A stretch of DNA of 64,000 nucleotides from Aliarcobacter butzleri (GCF_900187115.1 NZ_LT906455.1:2283608-2347607); one strand, 5' to 3'; positions 1 to 8,840 are shown, counted from the stretch's first letter. Numbers and translations are program-made. The notes: generated by a model not told the origin, from the sequence alone.

Positions 1-167
1 GTGCATTACTATTCTCTGCATTTATTTTATTTGATACACAAAATATTATAAAAGGTGGATATGATTCACCAGTAGAAGCTGCACTATCTTTATATTTAGA
101 TTTCTTTAATCTATTTATATCATTATTACAAATTCTTGGGATTATGAATAGTGGAGATAGAGAATAA
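1..167 (+). CDS. Bax inhibitor-1/YccA family membrane protein, C-terminal end (partial)
   Basis: The gene enters from outside the window; its last 55 codons are read from base 3 to the TAA at 165-167. The visible tail contains LFDTQNIIKGG, followed by an acidic Leu/Phe-rich stretch and a hydrophobic segment ending in LGIMNSGDRE. The phrase FDTQ, followed by a helix ending in LQILG, is typical of the last transmembrane helices of BI-1/YccA (UPF0005) proteins, multi-spanning inner membrane proteins that in E. coli interact with FtsH. The assignment rests only on this tail, so orthology is likely but not proven. A terminator hairpin begins within its stop codon. Confidence 0.75.
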   Translation, partial: ALLFSAFILFDTQNIIKGGYDSPVEAALSLYLDFFNLFISLLQILGIMNSGDRE

Positions 168-190
168 GACTTATTAGTCTTATTCTTTTT
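163..190 (+). terminator. Intrinsic terminator after the BI-1 family gene
   Basis: The perfect inverted repeat AATAAGAC / GTCTTATT (163-170 and 177-184) has a six-base loop and is followed by CTTTTT. The left arm includes the stop codon of the upstream gene, so the terminator is placed as tightly as possible before thiD2, which starts at 201. Confidence 0.8.
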
Positions 191-200
191 ACTGTAAATT

Positions 201-608
201 ATGGATAATAATTCTTCTTTAAGACTTATTGATGCGAATTTAAATAGATTACGAGAAGGCATTCGAGTAGTAGAAGATATATTTAGATATGTATATAATA
301 ATAAAGAAGTCGCTACAAAACTTAAAAATCTTAGACATTTAGCTCGTACTGAAAACTACTATGAACTTCTTGAAACTAGAGATGTAAAAAATGATGTCTT
401 AAGAGAGTCTATTAAAAGTGAACAAAATAGAGATAATCTAAATTCAATTCTAATAGCAAACTTCAAAAGGGCACAAGAAAGTGCTAGAGTTTTAGAAGAA
501 TTTATAAAATTAACTTCTATAAAAGATAGTGAAAATTTCAAATATATACGATATGAACTCTATAATTTAGAGATTGTTTTAACAAAAATCACTTCAAATT
601 CTAAATAA
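201..608 (+). CDS. ThiD2-type hydroxymethylpyrimidine-phosphate kinase-like protein (often labelled thiamine-phosphate pyrophosphorylase)
   Basis: This 135-residue protein has the signature of the ThiD2 domain: LRLIDANLNRLREGIRVVED near the N-terminus, and a later helix with FKRAQESARVLEEF. In other bacteria the domain is fused in front of ThiE. A ThiD2 member has been shown to phosphorylate HMP phosphate in the pyrimidine branch of thiamine synthesis. Automatic annotation often calls the stand-alone form thiamine-phosphate pyrophosphorylase, but no ThiE barrel is present here. The enzyme is expected to be cytosolic and helical. Its last 49 bases overlap the end of the oppositely oriented methyltransferase gene. 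The family call is firm; the reaction is inferred. Confidence 0.75.
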   Translation: MDNNSSLRLIDANLNRLREGIRVVEDIFRYVYNNKEVATKLKNLRHLARTENYYELLETRDVKNDVLRESIKSEQNRDNLNSILIANFKRAQESARVLEEFIKLTSIKDSENFKYIRYELYNLEIVLTKITSNSK

Positions 609-1282
609 TTTAAATCATACTCTTTATATAATTTTTTCGAATCACTATATGAAAGAGATTTTTCTCCACTAACTCCTGATTTTTTAATATAATCAAATAA
701 ATCTTTTTTATTATCAAATTCTAATTTGTATAAAATAGTTTCAAATTCACACTCAAAATATTTAGAAAAAGAGTTTTTTATACTATCTTCATCTAAAATT
801 GGTGATTTTGTATTTGTGATTTTTTGTATAGTTTTAAAAGTATTTGAGGTAAATAAAACAGTATTTATCTCTTTTGTAATCTTAGATAATGACTCAATAA
901 TTTTAGATAAATCGCTTGACCATTGTAATGCAGAAGATGATAAAACCATATCATAACTATCATTTTTTATCTCATTAAAAAATTCTTCACTATCAAAATT
1001 TAGACATTTTACTTCTATATTTTTTGCTTTTGGATGAAGTTCACACATCGAAAATGAAGCATCTATTGCTTTATAAAACTCAATTTCCCAAAAAATATTT
1101 GAAAAAACTTGTCCAGAACCACAACCTAATTCTAAAATTCTTTTTGGTTTAGATTTTAACTCTCGAACAAGTGATTTTGCTACAATTTGTTGAATAATAT
1201 TGTGAGTTTTATATTCATTAGCATATTTTGAAAATTGATTTTTAACTTGCAATTTTTCTCTTTGTAATTTTGATTTTAACAA
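560..1282 (-). CDS. SAM-dependent methyltransferase, BioC-like
   Basis: A class I methyltransferase of about 240 residues. Motif I is ILELGCGSGQ (about residues 49-58) and a later SSALQWSSDL resembles the Leu-Gln-Trp segment of BioC. BioC methylates malonyl-ACP to start pimeloyl synthesis for biotin. The N-terminal pattern FSKYANEY followed by a long helix also fits BioC. No ATG start is available: the frame opens at a TTG at 1282 without a clear ribosome site, and another TTG eleven codons in follows AGAG at short distance, so the N-terminus is uncertain. No other biotin genes are in the window, so a different small-molecule methyltransferase remains possible. It ends convergently inside thiD2. 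Confidence 0.6.
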   Translation of the reverse strand: MLKSKLQREKLQVKNQFSKYANEYKTHNIIQQIVAKSLVRELKSKPKRILELGCGSGQVFSNIFWEIEFYKAIDASFSMCELHPKAKNIEVKCLNFDSEEFFNEIKNDSYDMVLSSSALQWSSDLSKIIESLSKITKEINTVLFTSNTFKTIQKITNTKSPILDEDSIKNSFSKYFECEFETILYKLEFDNKKDLFDYIKKSGVSGEKSLSYSDSKKLYKEYDLNYLEFEVIFVKTISKL

Positions 1283-1338
1283 GATTTTAACAAGTTTTTG
1301 ATAAAATTAATGCTATTTTTTAAAAAGGATATTAGATT

Positions 1339-1686
1339 ATGACATCTACACTTTTAATAGTTCAATTTGTTTTAGCTGTACTTATAACTATTACTGTTTT
1401 ACTTCAAAAGAGCTCAAGTATAGGACTTGGAGCATATAGCGGAAGTAACGAATCAGTTTTTGGAGCAAAAGGTCCAGCAAACTTTTTAACAAAAGCAACA
1501 ATGGCATTAGGATTAGCTTTTGTGATAAATACTTTAGTTCTTGGATACTTTTATAATGAACAAAGAAATAAAAGTGCTATCGATTCAGTAAAAACAGAAT
1601 CTTTAATCCCAGCAACTCCAGTAACACAAACTCCAACTGCACCAGTTGCACCAACAAGCCAAATTCCAACATCTTCTGAAAAATAA
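1339..1686 (+). CDS. secG: Preprotein translocase subunit SecG
   Basis: A 115-residue protein with two transmembrane helices (about residues 3-21 and 53-73). The conserved SecG connector lies between them: LLQKSSSIGLGAYSGS, with GAKGPANFLTKAT before helix two. SecG associates with SecY and SecE in the inner membrane and assists ATP-driven protein export. After the second helix there is a low-complexity Thr/Pro/Ala tail, longer than in short SecG proteins but usual in this phylum. It is the first gene of a run secG-frr-pyrE-RDD-MFS in one direction, although a strong terminator follows it, so frr probably has its own promoter. Confidence 0.93.
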   Translation: MTSTLLIVQFVLAVLITITVLLQKSSSIGLGAYSGSNESVFGAKGPANFLTKATMALGLAFVINTLVLGYFYNEQRNKSAIDSVKTESLIPATPVTQTPTAPVAPTSQIPTSSEK

Positions 1687-1687
1687 T

Positions 1688-1712
1688 AAAGAGATAAAAA
1701 TCTCTTTTTATT
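1688..1712 (+). terminator. Intrinsic terminator after secG
   Basis: The perfect repeat AAAGAGAT / ATCTCTTT (1688-1695 and 1700-1707) has a four-base A loop and runs into TTTTTATTT. It separates secG from frr, which starts 35 bases later. Confidence 0.8.
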
Positions 1713-1746
1713 TAAGAAGAAAATTTTATTAATTAAAGGAGCATAA

Positions 1747-2304
1747 ATGCTACAAGAAGTATATGCACAAACTAAAGAACATATGGAAAAATCTATAGAA
1801 GCTTTAAAAAAAGATTATAAATCTTTAAGAACAGGTAAAGTTAATACAAATATCTTAGATGGTATAAAAGTTGATTATTATGGAACAATGACTGATTTAA
1901 GTCAAGTTGGTTCTGTTTTAGCAACAGATGCAACAACTATTACAATCAATCCTTGGGAAAAAAATCTTTTAGGAACAATTGAAAAAGCTATCCAAAATGC
2001 AAATATTGGAGTAAATCCAAATAATGATGGTCAAATAATTAAACTATTTTTCCCACCAATGACAGTTGAACAAAGACAAGAAACAGCAAAACATGCAAAA
2101 ACTATGACAGATAATGCAAAAGTTGCTATTAGAAATATTAGACAAAACTCAAATAATAAAGTGAAAACTCTTTTAAAAGATAAAGCTATTACTGAAGATG
2201 AAAGTAAAAAAGCTCAAGATGAAATTCAAAAAATCACTGATTCTTATGTTTTAAAAGCTGATGAAACTTTAAAAGCAAAAGAAAAAGAAATTTTAACGGT
2301 TTGA
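1747..2304 (+). CDS. frr: Ribosome recycling factor
   Basis: At 185 residues it has the normal length for this family. With EF-G, the factor splits post-termination ribosomes into subunits in the cytosol. Diagnostic segments are [21 protein letters not shown] near the N-terminus, [19 protein letters not shown] in the middle, and the C-terminal long helix with [15 protein letters not shown]. The ATG follows AAAGGAGCATAA, a good ribosome site. Its TGA sits three bases before the ATG of pyrE, so the two are probably translated together. Confidence 0.96.
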   Translation: MLQEVYAQTKEHMEKSIEALKKDYKSLRTGKVNTNILDGIKVDYYGTMTDLSQVGSVLATDATTITINPWEKNLLGTIEKAIQNANIGVNPNNDGQIIKLFFPPMTVEQRQETAKHAKTMTDNAKVAIRNIRQNSNNKVKTLLKDKAITEDESKKAQDEIQKITDSYVLKADETLKAKEKEILTV

Positions 2305-2306
2305 TT

Positions 2307-2915
2307 ATGAAAATAGAACAAATATATAAAGATGCTTCTGCACTACTAGAAGGACATTTTAAATTAAGTAGTGGAAATCACTCAAGATTTTATTTACAAT
2401 CAGCAAAAGTATTAGAAGATCCAAAGACTGCAAAATATTTAACTGAAGAGTTAGCAAAAGAGATTAAAAAATCTAATTTAGAAATAGATGCTGTTTGTTC
2501 ACCTGCTCTTGGTGGACTAATAGCTGGTTTTGCTCTTGCGACTGCACTTGATGTAAGATTTATTTTTGCAGAACGAGCTGATGGTGAAATGACTATCAGA
2601 AGAGGATTTGAAGTAAAAGAAGGTGAAAAATACCTTGTTTGTGAAGATATAATCACAACAGGTGGAAGCGCTTTAGAAGCTGCAAGAGAAATCGAAAAAG
2701 CTGGTGGAATTGTAGTAGCTTACGCTGCTTTAGCAAATAGAGGTTTTTGTTCAAGAGTTGGAAGTTCAATTGAGAGAAAAGACAACTGTAAATTACCTTT
2801 AGATAAACCACTTTTTGCACTAGAAGATTTTGCTTTTGAGATGTATAGCCCAGAAGATTGTCCTATGTGTAAAGAAGGAAGTGTTGCTATAAAACCAGGT
2901 AGTAGAGGAAACTAA
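2307..2915 (+). CDS. pyrE: Orotate phosphoribosyltransferase
   Basis: A 202-residue enzyme that joins orotate to PRPP to give orotidine monophosphate, the fifth step of pyrimidine synthesis. The PRPP-binding loop is [16 protein letters not shown], and an upstream [17 protein letters not shown] segment carries the catalytic basic residues. An in-frame TTG lies at 2301, but the ATG at 2307 is the natural start, directly after the frr stop at 2302-2304. The C-terminus has an extra Cys-containing tail (CPMC), which the shorter enterobacterial enzyme lacks. The stop overlaps the start of the next gene in TAATG. Confidence 0.94.
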   Translation: MKIEQIYKDASALLEGHFKLSSGNHSRFYLQSAKVLEDPKTAKYLTEELAKEIKKSNLEIDAVCSPALGGLIAGFALATALDVRFIFAERADGEMTIRRGFEVKEGEKYLVCEDIITTGGSALEAAREIEKAGGIVVAYAALANRGFCSRVGSSIERKDNCKLPLDKPLFALEDFAFEMYSPEDCPMCKEGSVAIKPGSRGN

Positions 2916-3394
2916 TGGCAAAATGGAGAGATGTAAAGCACAAAAAAAATAGTTCTTTAGAAAATACTACAACTGAAGATAGCTTAATTATTTGTGCATC
3001 AATCCCTTCAAGAATTAAAGCTTTCATTGTCGATATGTTTATGATTATGATGCCACTTGCATATTTAACTACTTATATATTTATGGATGGAAAAGATGAT
3101 TTCCAAGGTAGTCAAGAAGCAAGATGGACTCTTTCTTTAACATATGGACTTATTATTATAATCTTTTGGATAGCAAAAGGACAAACTCCTGGATTAAAAG
3201 CTTATAGTTTAAAACTTTTAAACGAAAAAACAAAAGAAAAAATATCTCTACCAAAAGCTATTTTAAGATATATAGCTTTTTTATTTAGTTCTATGACTAT
3301 CATTTTAGCCTTTCTTCCATTTTTAAGAAAAGATAAAAAAACTTTTCAAGATTTAGTATCTGGTACAATTGTGATTGATATAGATAAAAAATAA
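2915..3394 (+). CDS. RDD family membrane protein
   Basis: A 159-residue protein with a hydrophilic N-terminus followed by three or four membrane helices. The family signature is the polar Arg plus Asp pair at the first helix, here PSRIKAFIVDMFMIM. The family also shows KGQTPGLKAYSLKLL after the second helix and FLRKDKKTFQDLVSGT near the end; all are present. Function is mostly unknown, and some RDD proteins have been linked to ion exchange. Its start and stop both overlap neighbours in TAATG, so it is translationally coupled to pyrE and to the MFS gene. Confidence 0.85.
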   Translation: MAKWRDVKHKKNSSLENTTTEDSLIICASIPSRIKAFIVDMFMIMMPLAYLTTYIFMDGKDDFQGSQEARWTLSLTYGLIIIIFWIAKGQTPGLKAYSLKLLNEKTKEKISLPKAILRYIAFLFSSMTIILAFLPFLRKDKKTFQDLVSGTIVIDIDKK

Positions 3395-4476
3395 TGCTAT
3401 TTTTTAACCTATCTGCTTTTTATTTCTTTTATTTTGCTGCTGTTGGAATATATGTAATATTTTTACCAAAAGTTCTAAATGATATTGGATATAGTGCTTT
3501 TGATATTGGTATTATTTTAGCTGTTGCTCCTTTGATGAAATTTGCTATGCCTTTTTTATTTTTAAAACATATTAGTTTAAATAAAAAAATGTTTAAAAAA
3601 GCACTGTTTTTAACAGTTATTGCGGTTGCACTTTTTTATATCACAATAGAACATTTTTATATTTTTATGTTAAATAATGCTTTTTTAGCAGCTTGTTTAT
3701 CTTTGATTTTACCTTATCTTGAAGTTACTGCTGTGACAATATTGGGAAAAGACAAATATGGAAAAGCAAGACTTTTTGGCTCAATTGGTTTTACTATAAT
3801 TGCTTTAGTTTTAGCAAAAGTTTTAACAACACCTTTTATTGCTCTTCATTACTATTTAGGAGTTGTTGTTCTAACAGTAATTTTTTCATTATTACTTTTA
3901 AAAAATGATTTTGAAGAAAAAATAAATCCAATTAGCAATGAAGTTTTTTCATTTATGAAACACTTTGCTTTTTGGGCAAGCATATTTTTTATGCAAGTAA
4001 GTTTTGGTTCATTCTACAACTTTTTTACAATCTATGAATTAGAACATGGTTTATCTTTAGAAACTATTTCATATCTTTGGGCATTTGGTGTTATTTGTGA
4101 AATTTTAATGCTTTATTATCAAGCACCAATTTTAAAAAATAATCTTTTAAATATCATAAAATTTTGTGTTGGTGTGACAGCTTTTAGATGGATACTTTTA
4201 TATTTGTATCCTAATTCTTTAGAAGTTGTATTTTTCACTCAAGCTATTCATGCTTTTTCATTTGCTTTATTTCATAGTGCTGTTGTTATTTACTTATATT
4301 CACTTTATGATAATAAAAAACTAGCTCAACAATTTATGTTTGGCGTTGGTTATGGATTGGGTGGATTTGTAGGGGCATTGAGTGCTGGAGCTACTTATGG
4401 AAAATACTTATTTTTATATAGTGCAATTTTTGCACTATTTTCTTTTATTTCTATAAGTTTTGTAAAAAAAGATTAA
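3394..4476 (+). CDS. MFS transporter
   Basis: A 360-residue inner membrane protein with about eleven or twelve hydrophobic helices and a short central cytoplasmic loop (LLLKNDFEEKINPISNEV), the two-bundle pattern of the major facilitator superfamily. The first helix pair (FAAVGIYVIFLPKVLNDIGYS) and the loop GKDKYGKARLFGSIGF resemble the MFS_1-like / nucleoside-sugar symporter group, but no substrate can be read from the sequence. It is the last gene of the pyrE-RDD-MFS run and overlaps the convergent transporter gene by four bases. Confidence 0.8.
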   Translation: MLFFNLSAFYFFYFAAVGIYVIFLPKVLNDIGYSAFDIGIILAVAPLMKFAMPFLFLKHISLNKKMFKKALFLTVIAVALFYITIEHFYIFMLNNAFLAACLSLILPYLEVTAVTILGKDKYGKARLFGSIGFTIIALVLAKVLTTPFIALHYYLGVVVLTVIFSLLLLKNDFEEKINPISNEVFSFMKHFAFWASIFFMQVSFGSFYNFFTIYELEHGLSLETISYLWAFGVICEILMLYYQAPILKNNLLNIIKFCVGVTAFRWILLYLYPNSLEVVFFTQAIHAFSFALFHSAVVIYLYSLYDNKKLAQQFMFGVGYGLGGFVGALSAGATYGKYLFLYSAIFALFSFISISFVKKD

Positions 4477-5438
4477 ATCCACTTTTTCTTTTTGAAAATG
4501 ACATATTGAGAAAATATCACTAAAAGTAAAATTATAGTAAATATATAAAATGCTTTATCATTTGAAGCACCTGGTATTCCACCAACATTTATTCCTAAAA
4601 GCCCAGTTAAAAAAGTAAGTGGTAAAAAAATTGCAGATATAATAGATAACATATACATTTTTTTATTCATCTCTTCACTTAAACTATTTGCTAATTCTTC
4701 TTGAATTAAAATAACTTTATCTCGAATAGTATCAAGTTCTTCTATATGTCTTATCAACTGGTCATTAGTCTCTCTAATCTCTACTTTTTTATACTCATCA
4801 ATCCAAGATATTTTTTCATTACTTAATTTGATTAAAGCCTCTTTTTGTGGAGCTAAATATCTTTTTAAAATAATAGTTTCTCTTCTTACATTTAAAATCT
4901 CTGTTCTAAACTCTTGATTTTTCATATCAATTATATTTTCTTCTAAATAATCCGTTCTATCTTGAAGTTGGTCAATAACATCATCCATTCTATCAATCAT
5001 ACGATAAGTCAACTCTACTAAAAATTCAGAAGTACTTTTTACTCCTGTACCTTTTCTTAACTCTTCAATAATCTCAGTAACAGACAATAAAGTTCTTCTA
5101 CTTGTACTAATAATCATATTTGAAGAGATAAATAATCGAATAGATATCATATTTTCAGGTCTTGACTGAGGATCTAAATTTACACCTCTTAAAGCAAGAA
5201 GTAAAGAATCTCCTAAAAGTGTAGTTCTTGGTCTTGTTTCATCTGCTAAAAGAGCATCAGCTACTATAGAATTATTACATTGATTTCTTATCCAATCTTT
5301 TGCTTCTTGTGTAGAATAATCAAAATGAACCCATAAAATTTTATCAGTTGCTTCTACACTATTTAGTTCTTCATATTTTAGCTCTAAAGCAGAGCCTTTT
5401 TTATCAAGTAAAAATCCTAAAAATGGAATTCTCTTCAC
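4473..5438 (-). CDS. CorA-superfamily metal transporter, ZntB-like
   Basis: At 321 residues it has the CorA fold: a cytoplasmic alpha/beta funnel, a long charged stalk helix and two C-terminal membrane helices. The pore motif is GIN (LTGLLGINVGGIPG), not the GMN of CorA magnesium channels. The following VGGIPG loop matches ZntB zinc/cation transporters. The C-terminus is very basic (FKKKKWI), as in this family. Translation probably starts at the GTG at 5438, which follows AAGGA at good spacing. It follows yaaA by ten bases on the same strand, probably in one transcript. Zinc as substrate is by analogy. Confidence 0.8.
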   Translation of the reverse strand: MKRIPFLGFLLDKKGSALELKYEELNSVEATDKILWVHFDYSTQEAKDWIRNQCNNSIVADALLADETRPRTTLLGDSLLLALRGVNLDPQSRPENMISIRLFISSNMIISTSRRTLLSVTEIIEELRKGTGVKSTSEFLVELTYRMIDRMDDVIDQLQDRTDYLEENIIDMKNQEFRTEILNVRRETIILKRYLAPQKEALIKLSNEKISWIDEYKKVEIRETNDQLIRHIEELDTIRDKVILIQEELANSLSEEMNKKMYMLSIISAIFLPLTFLTGLLGINVGGIPGASNDKAFYIFTIILLLVIFSQYVIFKKKKWI

Positions 5439-5448
5439 TCATTTTCCT

Positions 5449-6186
5449 TTATTTTATAGAATATATAATTTCCGTTTTTAATTTTTGTTTTTTAATTTCT
5501 TCAATTGAAAGATTTTCAATTTCCATACTCATTAATTGATCTATATTTTGAATATTATTTTGAGCTAATAACCTTAAAATAATTCCTCTATAAGCTTTTG
5601 CCCAGTGACTTACAACTTTACCATCTTTTATGAATTTCATTGTTATATATGGTTTTTTGATTTGATAAAATTTTTCATAAAATCCAGCTCTTAAATCAAT
5701 AATATCTTCATCTTTTAAAAACTCATCAAGTTTTGAAGAGAAACTATCACAGTAAAACTTTTCTATTTTTAAATTGTCAAAAGTTTCACCTTGTTTTAGT
5801 TTATAGTCAGGAATTTCATCACTTGCTTTTAAAACTCCAAAAAGATTCGAAAAAATCAAAACATTTTCGTCTATATATTTTTGTTCGTTTCTATCTAAAA
5901 CTTTATATTCCAAATAGTCATAAGCAACACCTTCATATCTTAAAATTGCTTTCATAATTAGACTTTGGAAGATATCTTTTTTATATGAATTTATTATTTC
6001 ATCTTTTTTTGTTCCAAAAAGTTTTTCAAGTTGTGTTTTTGAAGCAGTTTTTATAAAATTGTTATATTTATTTAAAATTTCTTCTCTAAAACTGTAAAGT
6101 TCAGGAAAAATAAAAGAAGAATTATCAAAAGATTTATTCAAGCCTCCAGAGTTTTTTGTTTCACTTGGAGAAAATAGGATTTTCAT
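5449..6186 (-). CDS. yaaA: YaaA family peroxide-stress protein
   Basis: A 245-residue member of the DUF328/YaaA family. It begins MKILFSPSETK, where the family has a conserved Ser-Pro-(A/S)-(K/E)-T, and later has the family-like segments YEGVAYDYL, LRAGFYEKFYQIKKP and VVSHWAKAYRGIILRLLAQ. In E. coli, YaaA limits intracellular free iron and DNA damage during hydrogen peroxide stress and binds DNA through a helix-hairpin-helix-like fold. It sits just upstream of the ZntB-like gene, a plausible metal/oxidative stress pairing. The family assignment is good; regulation is not visible. Confidence 0.85.
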   Translation of the reverse strand: MKILFSPSETKNSGGLNKSFDNSSFIFPELYSFREEILNKYNNFIKTASKTQLEKLFGTKKDEIINSYKKDIFQSLIMKAILRYEGVAYDYLEYKVLDRNEQKYIDENVLIFSNLFGVLKASDEIPDYKLKQGETFDNLKIEKFYCDSFSSKLDEFLKDEDIIDLRAGFYEKFYQIKKPYITMKFIKDGKVVSHWAKAYRGIILRLLAQNNIQNIDQLMSMEIENLSIEEIKKQKLKTEIIYSIK

Positions 6187-6232
6187 TTATGACCTTAAAA
6201 AATTTTATTTAAGTTTAACATAAATGAAGTAA

Positions 6233-6263
6233 AAAACTAAAGCAAGAGATTTGCCTTAGTTTT
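6233..6263 (-). terminator. Intrinsic terminator after the ComEA-like gene
   Basis: Arms at 6233-6245 and 6251-6263 pair over thirteen bases with one mismatch (AAAACTAA plus GCAA against TTGC plus TTAGTTTT). On the minus strand the hairpin is followed by a T run, and it lies between the stop at 6270 and yaaA. Confidence 0.7.
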
Positions 6264-6269
6264 AAAATA

Positions 6270-6641
6270 TTATTTGAAGAAGCTTGAAGCTTTTTCGTTA
6301 AGTTTATTACTCAACTCTTCAGATTTTTCATCTAATTTTTTTTGAGCATCTTTTTTTGTTTCATCAACTTTTTCATTTACTTCATTTTTAGCTTGTTCTT
6401 TTATAGTATCTATATTGTTTTCTTTTACATTTGCAACAATATTATCACCAAAACCTTTGATGTTTTTCAAGTCATCTGCGCTTTTTATAGTATTTGTTTT
6501 TCTATATTCCATAATTTGCTCAGCTTTTTTTTCACCTATTCCTTTAATACTCATAAGTTCTTCTTTTGAAGCTGTTTGTAAATTAATAGCACCAAAAAGA
6601 AATGTTCCGCATAAAGCAATCAATCCAAAGATTTTTTTCAT
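6270..6641 (-). CDS. ComEA-like helix-hairpin-helix protein, secreted
   Basis: This 123-residue protein starts with a signal peptide (MKKIFGLIALCGTFLFGA) followed directly by a ComEA-type double helix-hairpin-helix. That domain begins INLQTASKEELMSIKGIGEKK and continues with an IKGFGDNI hairpin. Such domains bind DNA non-specifically, and ComEA captures incoming DNA in the periplasm during transformation. After residue about 80 there is a charged Lys/Glu-rich helical tail (KNEVNEKVDETKKD) that is likely coiled-coil. The ATG at 6641 is preferred because GGAGTAA precedes it; an upstream in-frame ATG at 6665 has no such site and would spoil the signal peptide. No other competence gene is adjacent. 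Confidence 0.8.
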   Translation of the reverse strand: MKKIFGLIALCGTFLFGAINLQTASKEELMSIKGIGEKKAEQIMEYRKTNTIKSADDLKNIKGFGDNIVANVKENNIDTIKEQAKNEVNEKVDETKKDAQKKLDEKSEELSNKLNEKASSFFK

Positions 6642-6707
6642 ATTTACTCCTTTAAAAATGTACAAAATTATAGCATAGTTTTATGATTTTTAATATCATT
6701 ATTATAT

Positions 6708-7490
6708 TTATTGGGCTTGAAAAGTTAATGTTGCTACATAAAAAATTTCATTCACCTTATCTTCTAGCTCTTTTGATGCAGCTTCAGAATAGTCTGTTTT
6801 TAATATCCAATATCCAGAGTGACTTAACTTAATTTTTGCAAGTCCATCTTTATTTGTAGTTGTTACAAAAGCATAATCTCCATTATTTGAAAATCCTGCA
6901 TAACTACCATAAACTTTTGAGGAAGCCAAAGGCTCATTTTTAAATAGTATTTTTACTGTTAAGTATTGACCATTTCCAACAAGTTTATTTGGATTCTCCA
7001 TAGGAATTATTTCTAAAGTATCTCCTAGAACTTTTGAGTAATTTTCATCTTTTGTTTCTCCAACATTTAAAATTGCTTTTGCAAATTTGTTATATTGTTT
7101 ACTTGAGATTATATTTTTTACATCTTGTTTTGTTCCAGCTTTCCAACTTTTATTTCCTTTTTCATCAAAGTAATATGTCCAAAAAGCAGGATTTGTTTTA
7201 CCTGAAACTATGTAAGTTCCCTCTTTTTTTAATATCTCTTTGTAACCTAAAAGTTTTTCTTCGATAACTTTTTCTTTATTATCTGGTTGAACTATTTTAA
7301 ATTTAACATCACCATCAAAGACTTCATCTACAGGATATAAATGTCCATGTCCCATATATAAATTTGTTATAGCTCCCAATTTATTCCAAGGAAGAGTATA
7401 ACTCGTAGAATGTATCCAAAAATCATGAGCTACACTTTGTACTGATGCTATTATACTAAATAGAACTATTAAACTAAATTTTTTAATCAT
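6708..7490 (-). CDS. DUF4198 periplasmic protein (copy 1)
   Basis: A 260-residue protein with an N-terminal signal peptide ending near SVAHDF. It then shows the DUF4198 hallmarks: a His-Asp-x-Trp start of the mature chain (HDFWIHS), the motif MGHGHLYPVDE, and Ig-like beta-rich C-terminal segments (VYGSYAGFSNNGDYAFV, SHSGYWILKTDYSEAA). DUF4198 proteins resemble the periplasmic part of nickel/cobalt uptake systems (NikM/CbiM-associated) and often sit with TonB receptors. A second copy lies at 8837-9730 beside such a receptor. Metal delivery is a reasonable guess only. It is transcribed divergently from the phosphoesterase gene. Confidence 0.72.
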   Translation of the reverse strand: MIKKFSLIVLFSIIASVQSVAHDFWIHSTSYTLPWNKLGAITNLYMGHGHLYPVDEVFDGDVKFKIVQPDNKEKVIEEKLLGYKEILKKEGTYIVSGKTNPAFWTYYFDEKGNKSWKAGTKQDVKNIISSKQYNKFAKAILNVGETKDENYSKVLGDTLEIIPMENPNKLVGNGQYLTVKILFKNEPLASSKVYGSYAGFSNNGDYAFVTTTNKDGLAKIKLSHSGYWILKTDYSEAASKELEDKVNEIFYVATLTFQAQ

Positions 7491-7662
7491 ATTTATCCTT
7501 TTTTTAATTTATACTATTTCTATCAAAATGAGAAATAAATATATTTTTATATATTTTAGAATACCATTGAATTACTTGTTTACTAATAAAATTATTTTTA
7601 GATTTAATTAATTATTAATCTTCTATTAAAAAGCTGTTAACCAAAAATTTATATAATTCCCC

Positions 7663-8781
7663 ATGAATATATCATTGTTTTTTATACTTTTTACTATTGT
7701 ATTTGCTTTCCAAACTTTGATAATCAAAAAGCGTCTTATAAATAAACTTGATTTTAATTATAAGACCAAAAAATATCTTAGCCTATTTTTATATCTAACA
7801 TTTTTTGGGGTACTTATGTATCCAATGGCTAGATATTTCCCCGTAGTGCCAAATTGGCTCTATTTTCTCCTATCTTTACCAATTGGGATGATTTTTTTAA
7901 CATTTATTATTACTTTATTACATGAAATCATCTCTTTTGGGATTTCAAAAACAAAATATACTAAAAATCGACGAGAATTTTTTAAAAAAGGTTTAGATAT
8001 CGGTGTTATATCAGCAGTTATTGCAACAAATGTTAAAGCTATCGATAATGCACGACATGTTGAACTTGAAGTAGTTGATGTAAAAATAAATAATCTAAAA
8101 AAACCTTATAAAATAATACAAATAAGCGATATTCACATTGGTGGATTGATTACAAAAAATTTTATAAAATCAATGGTTGATAAAATAAATCTTTTAAATG
8201 CAGATGTAGTTGTGATAACTGGTGATTTAGTTGATACTAAACTAGAGTTTGCGCGTCCAGCACTTGATGAATTAAAAAATTTACAATCAAAATATGGAAC
8301 ATATTTTATAGTTGGAAATCATGAATATTTTCACGGAGTAAAACCAATCATTGATTATGTAAACTCTTTGGGAATTAAAACTTTAGAAAATCAAAATGTT
8401 TATATTGGAGAAAAAGATGAAGGTTTCTATTTAGCTGGAGTTTACGATAGATTTGGTTTTAGATATGGTTCATATATTCCTGATATAAATAAAGCTTTAG
8501 AAAATTGTGAAAATAATCCTACAATTTTATTAGCACATCAACCAAAATATATAAATGAAATAAAAGATACGAAAAATATTGATTTAATACTTTGTGGACA
8601 CACTCACGGTGGACAAATCTTTCCATTTAATTTTTTGGTAAAACTTGAACAACCTTATGTAAAAGGACTTCACCAACATAATGATACAACTCAAGTTTAC
8701 GTAAATAAAGGAACTGGATTTTGGGGACCACCTATGAGATTAGGAGCTTCAAGTGAGATAACTGTTTTAAGATTGTCTTAA
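7663..8781 (+). CDS. Membrane-anchored calcineurin-like metallophosphoesterase
   Basis: 372 residues. The first ~110 residues hold three to four hydrophobic helices. The remainder is a binuclear metallophosphoesterase domain with all metal-binding blocks in order: QISDIHIGG, ITGDLVD, VGNHEYFHG, LAHQP and CGHTHGGQIF. This arrangement matches the YkuE/YaeI-like group, which includes phospholipid and UDP-diacylglucosamine hydrolases; no substrate can be fixed here. The twin-Arg-like RRREFFKKG segment at the membrane/enzyme junction resembles the Tat-type signal of YaeI-like enzymes but is internal here. It ends before a bidirectional terminator. Confidence 0.82.
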   Translation: MNISLFFILFTIVFAFQTLIIKKRLINKLDFNYKTKKYLSLFLYLTFFGVLMYPMARYFPVVPNWLYFLLSLPIGMIFLTFIITLLHEIISFGISKTKYTKNRREFFKKGLDIGVISAVIATNVKAIDNARHVELEVVDVKINNLKKPYKIIQISDIHIGGLITKNFIKSMVDKINLLNADVVVITGDLVDTKLEFARPALDELKNLQSKYGTYFIVGNHEYFHGVKPIIDYVNSLGIKTLENQNVYIGEKDEGFYLAGVYDRFGFRYGSYIPDINKALENCENNPTILLAHQPKYINEIKDTKNIDLILCGHTHGGQIFPFNFLVKLEQPYVKGLHQHNDTTQVYVNKGTGFWGPPMRLGASSEITVLRLS

Positions 8782-8795
8782 AATTTGTAAATCAT

Positions 8796-8840
8796 ATAAG
8801 TGTGGAATACTTTTCAAACCCACACTTATAAATATTTTAC
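8796..8840. terminator. Bidirectional terminator between convergent genes
   Basis: ATAAGTGTGG at 8796-8805 pairs with CCACACTTAT at 8820-8829, leaving a loop of about 14 bases. The repeat lies between the phosphoesterase stop (8781) and the DUF4198 stop (8837). It is followed by A/T-rich tracts, so it could serve both strands. Confidence 0.65.

Noticed and set aside
7491..7662. Fur box between DUF4198 copy 1 and the phosphoesterase gene
   Set aside because: A TGAGAAAT half-site is present but the other half is not; the AT-rich background makes single half-sites meaningless.
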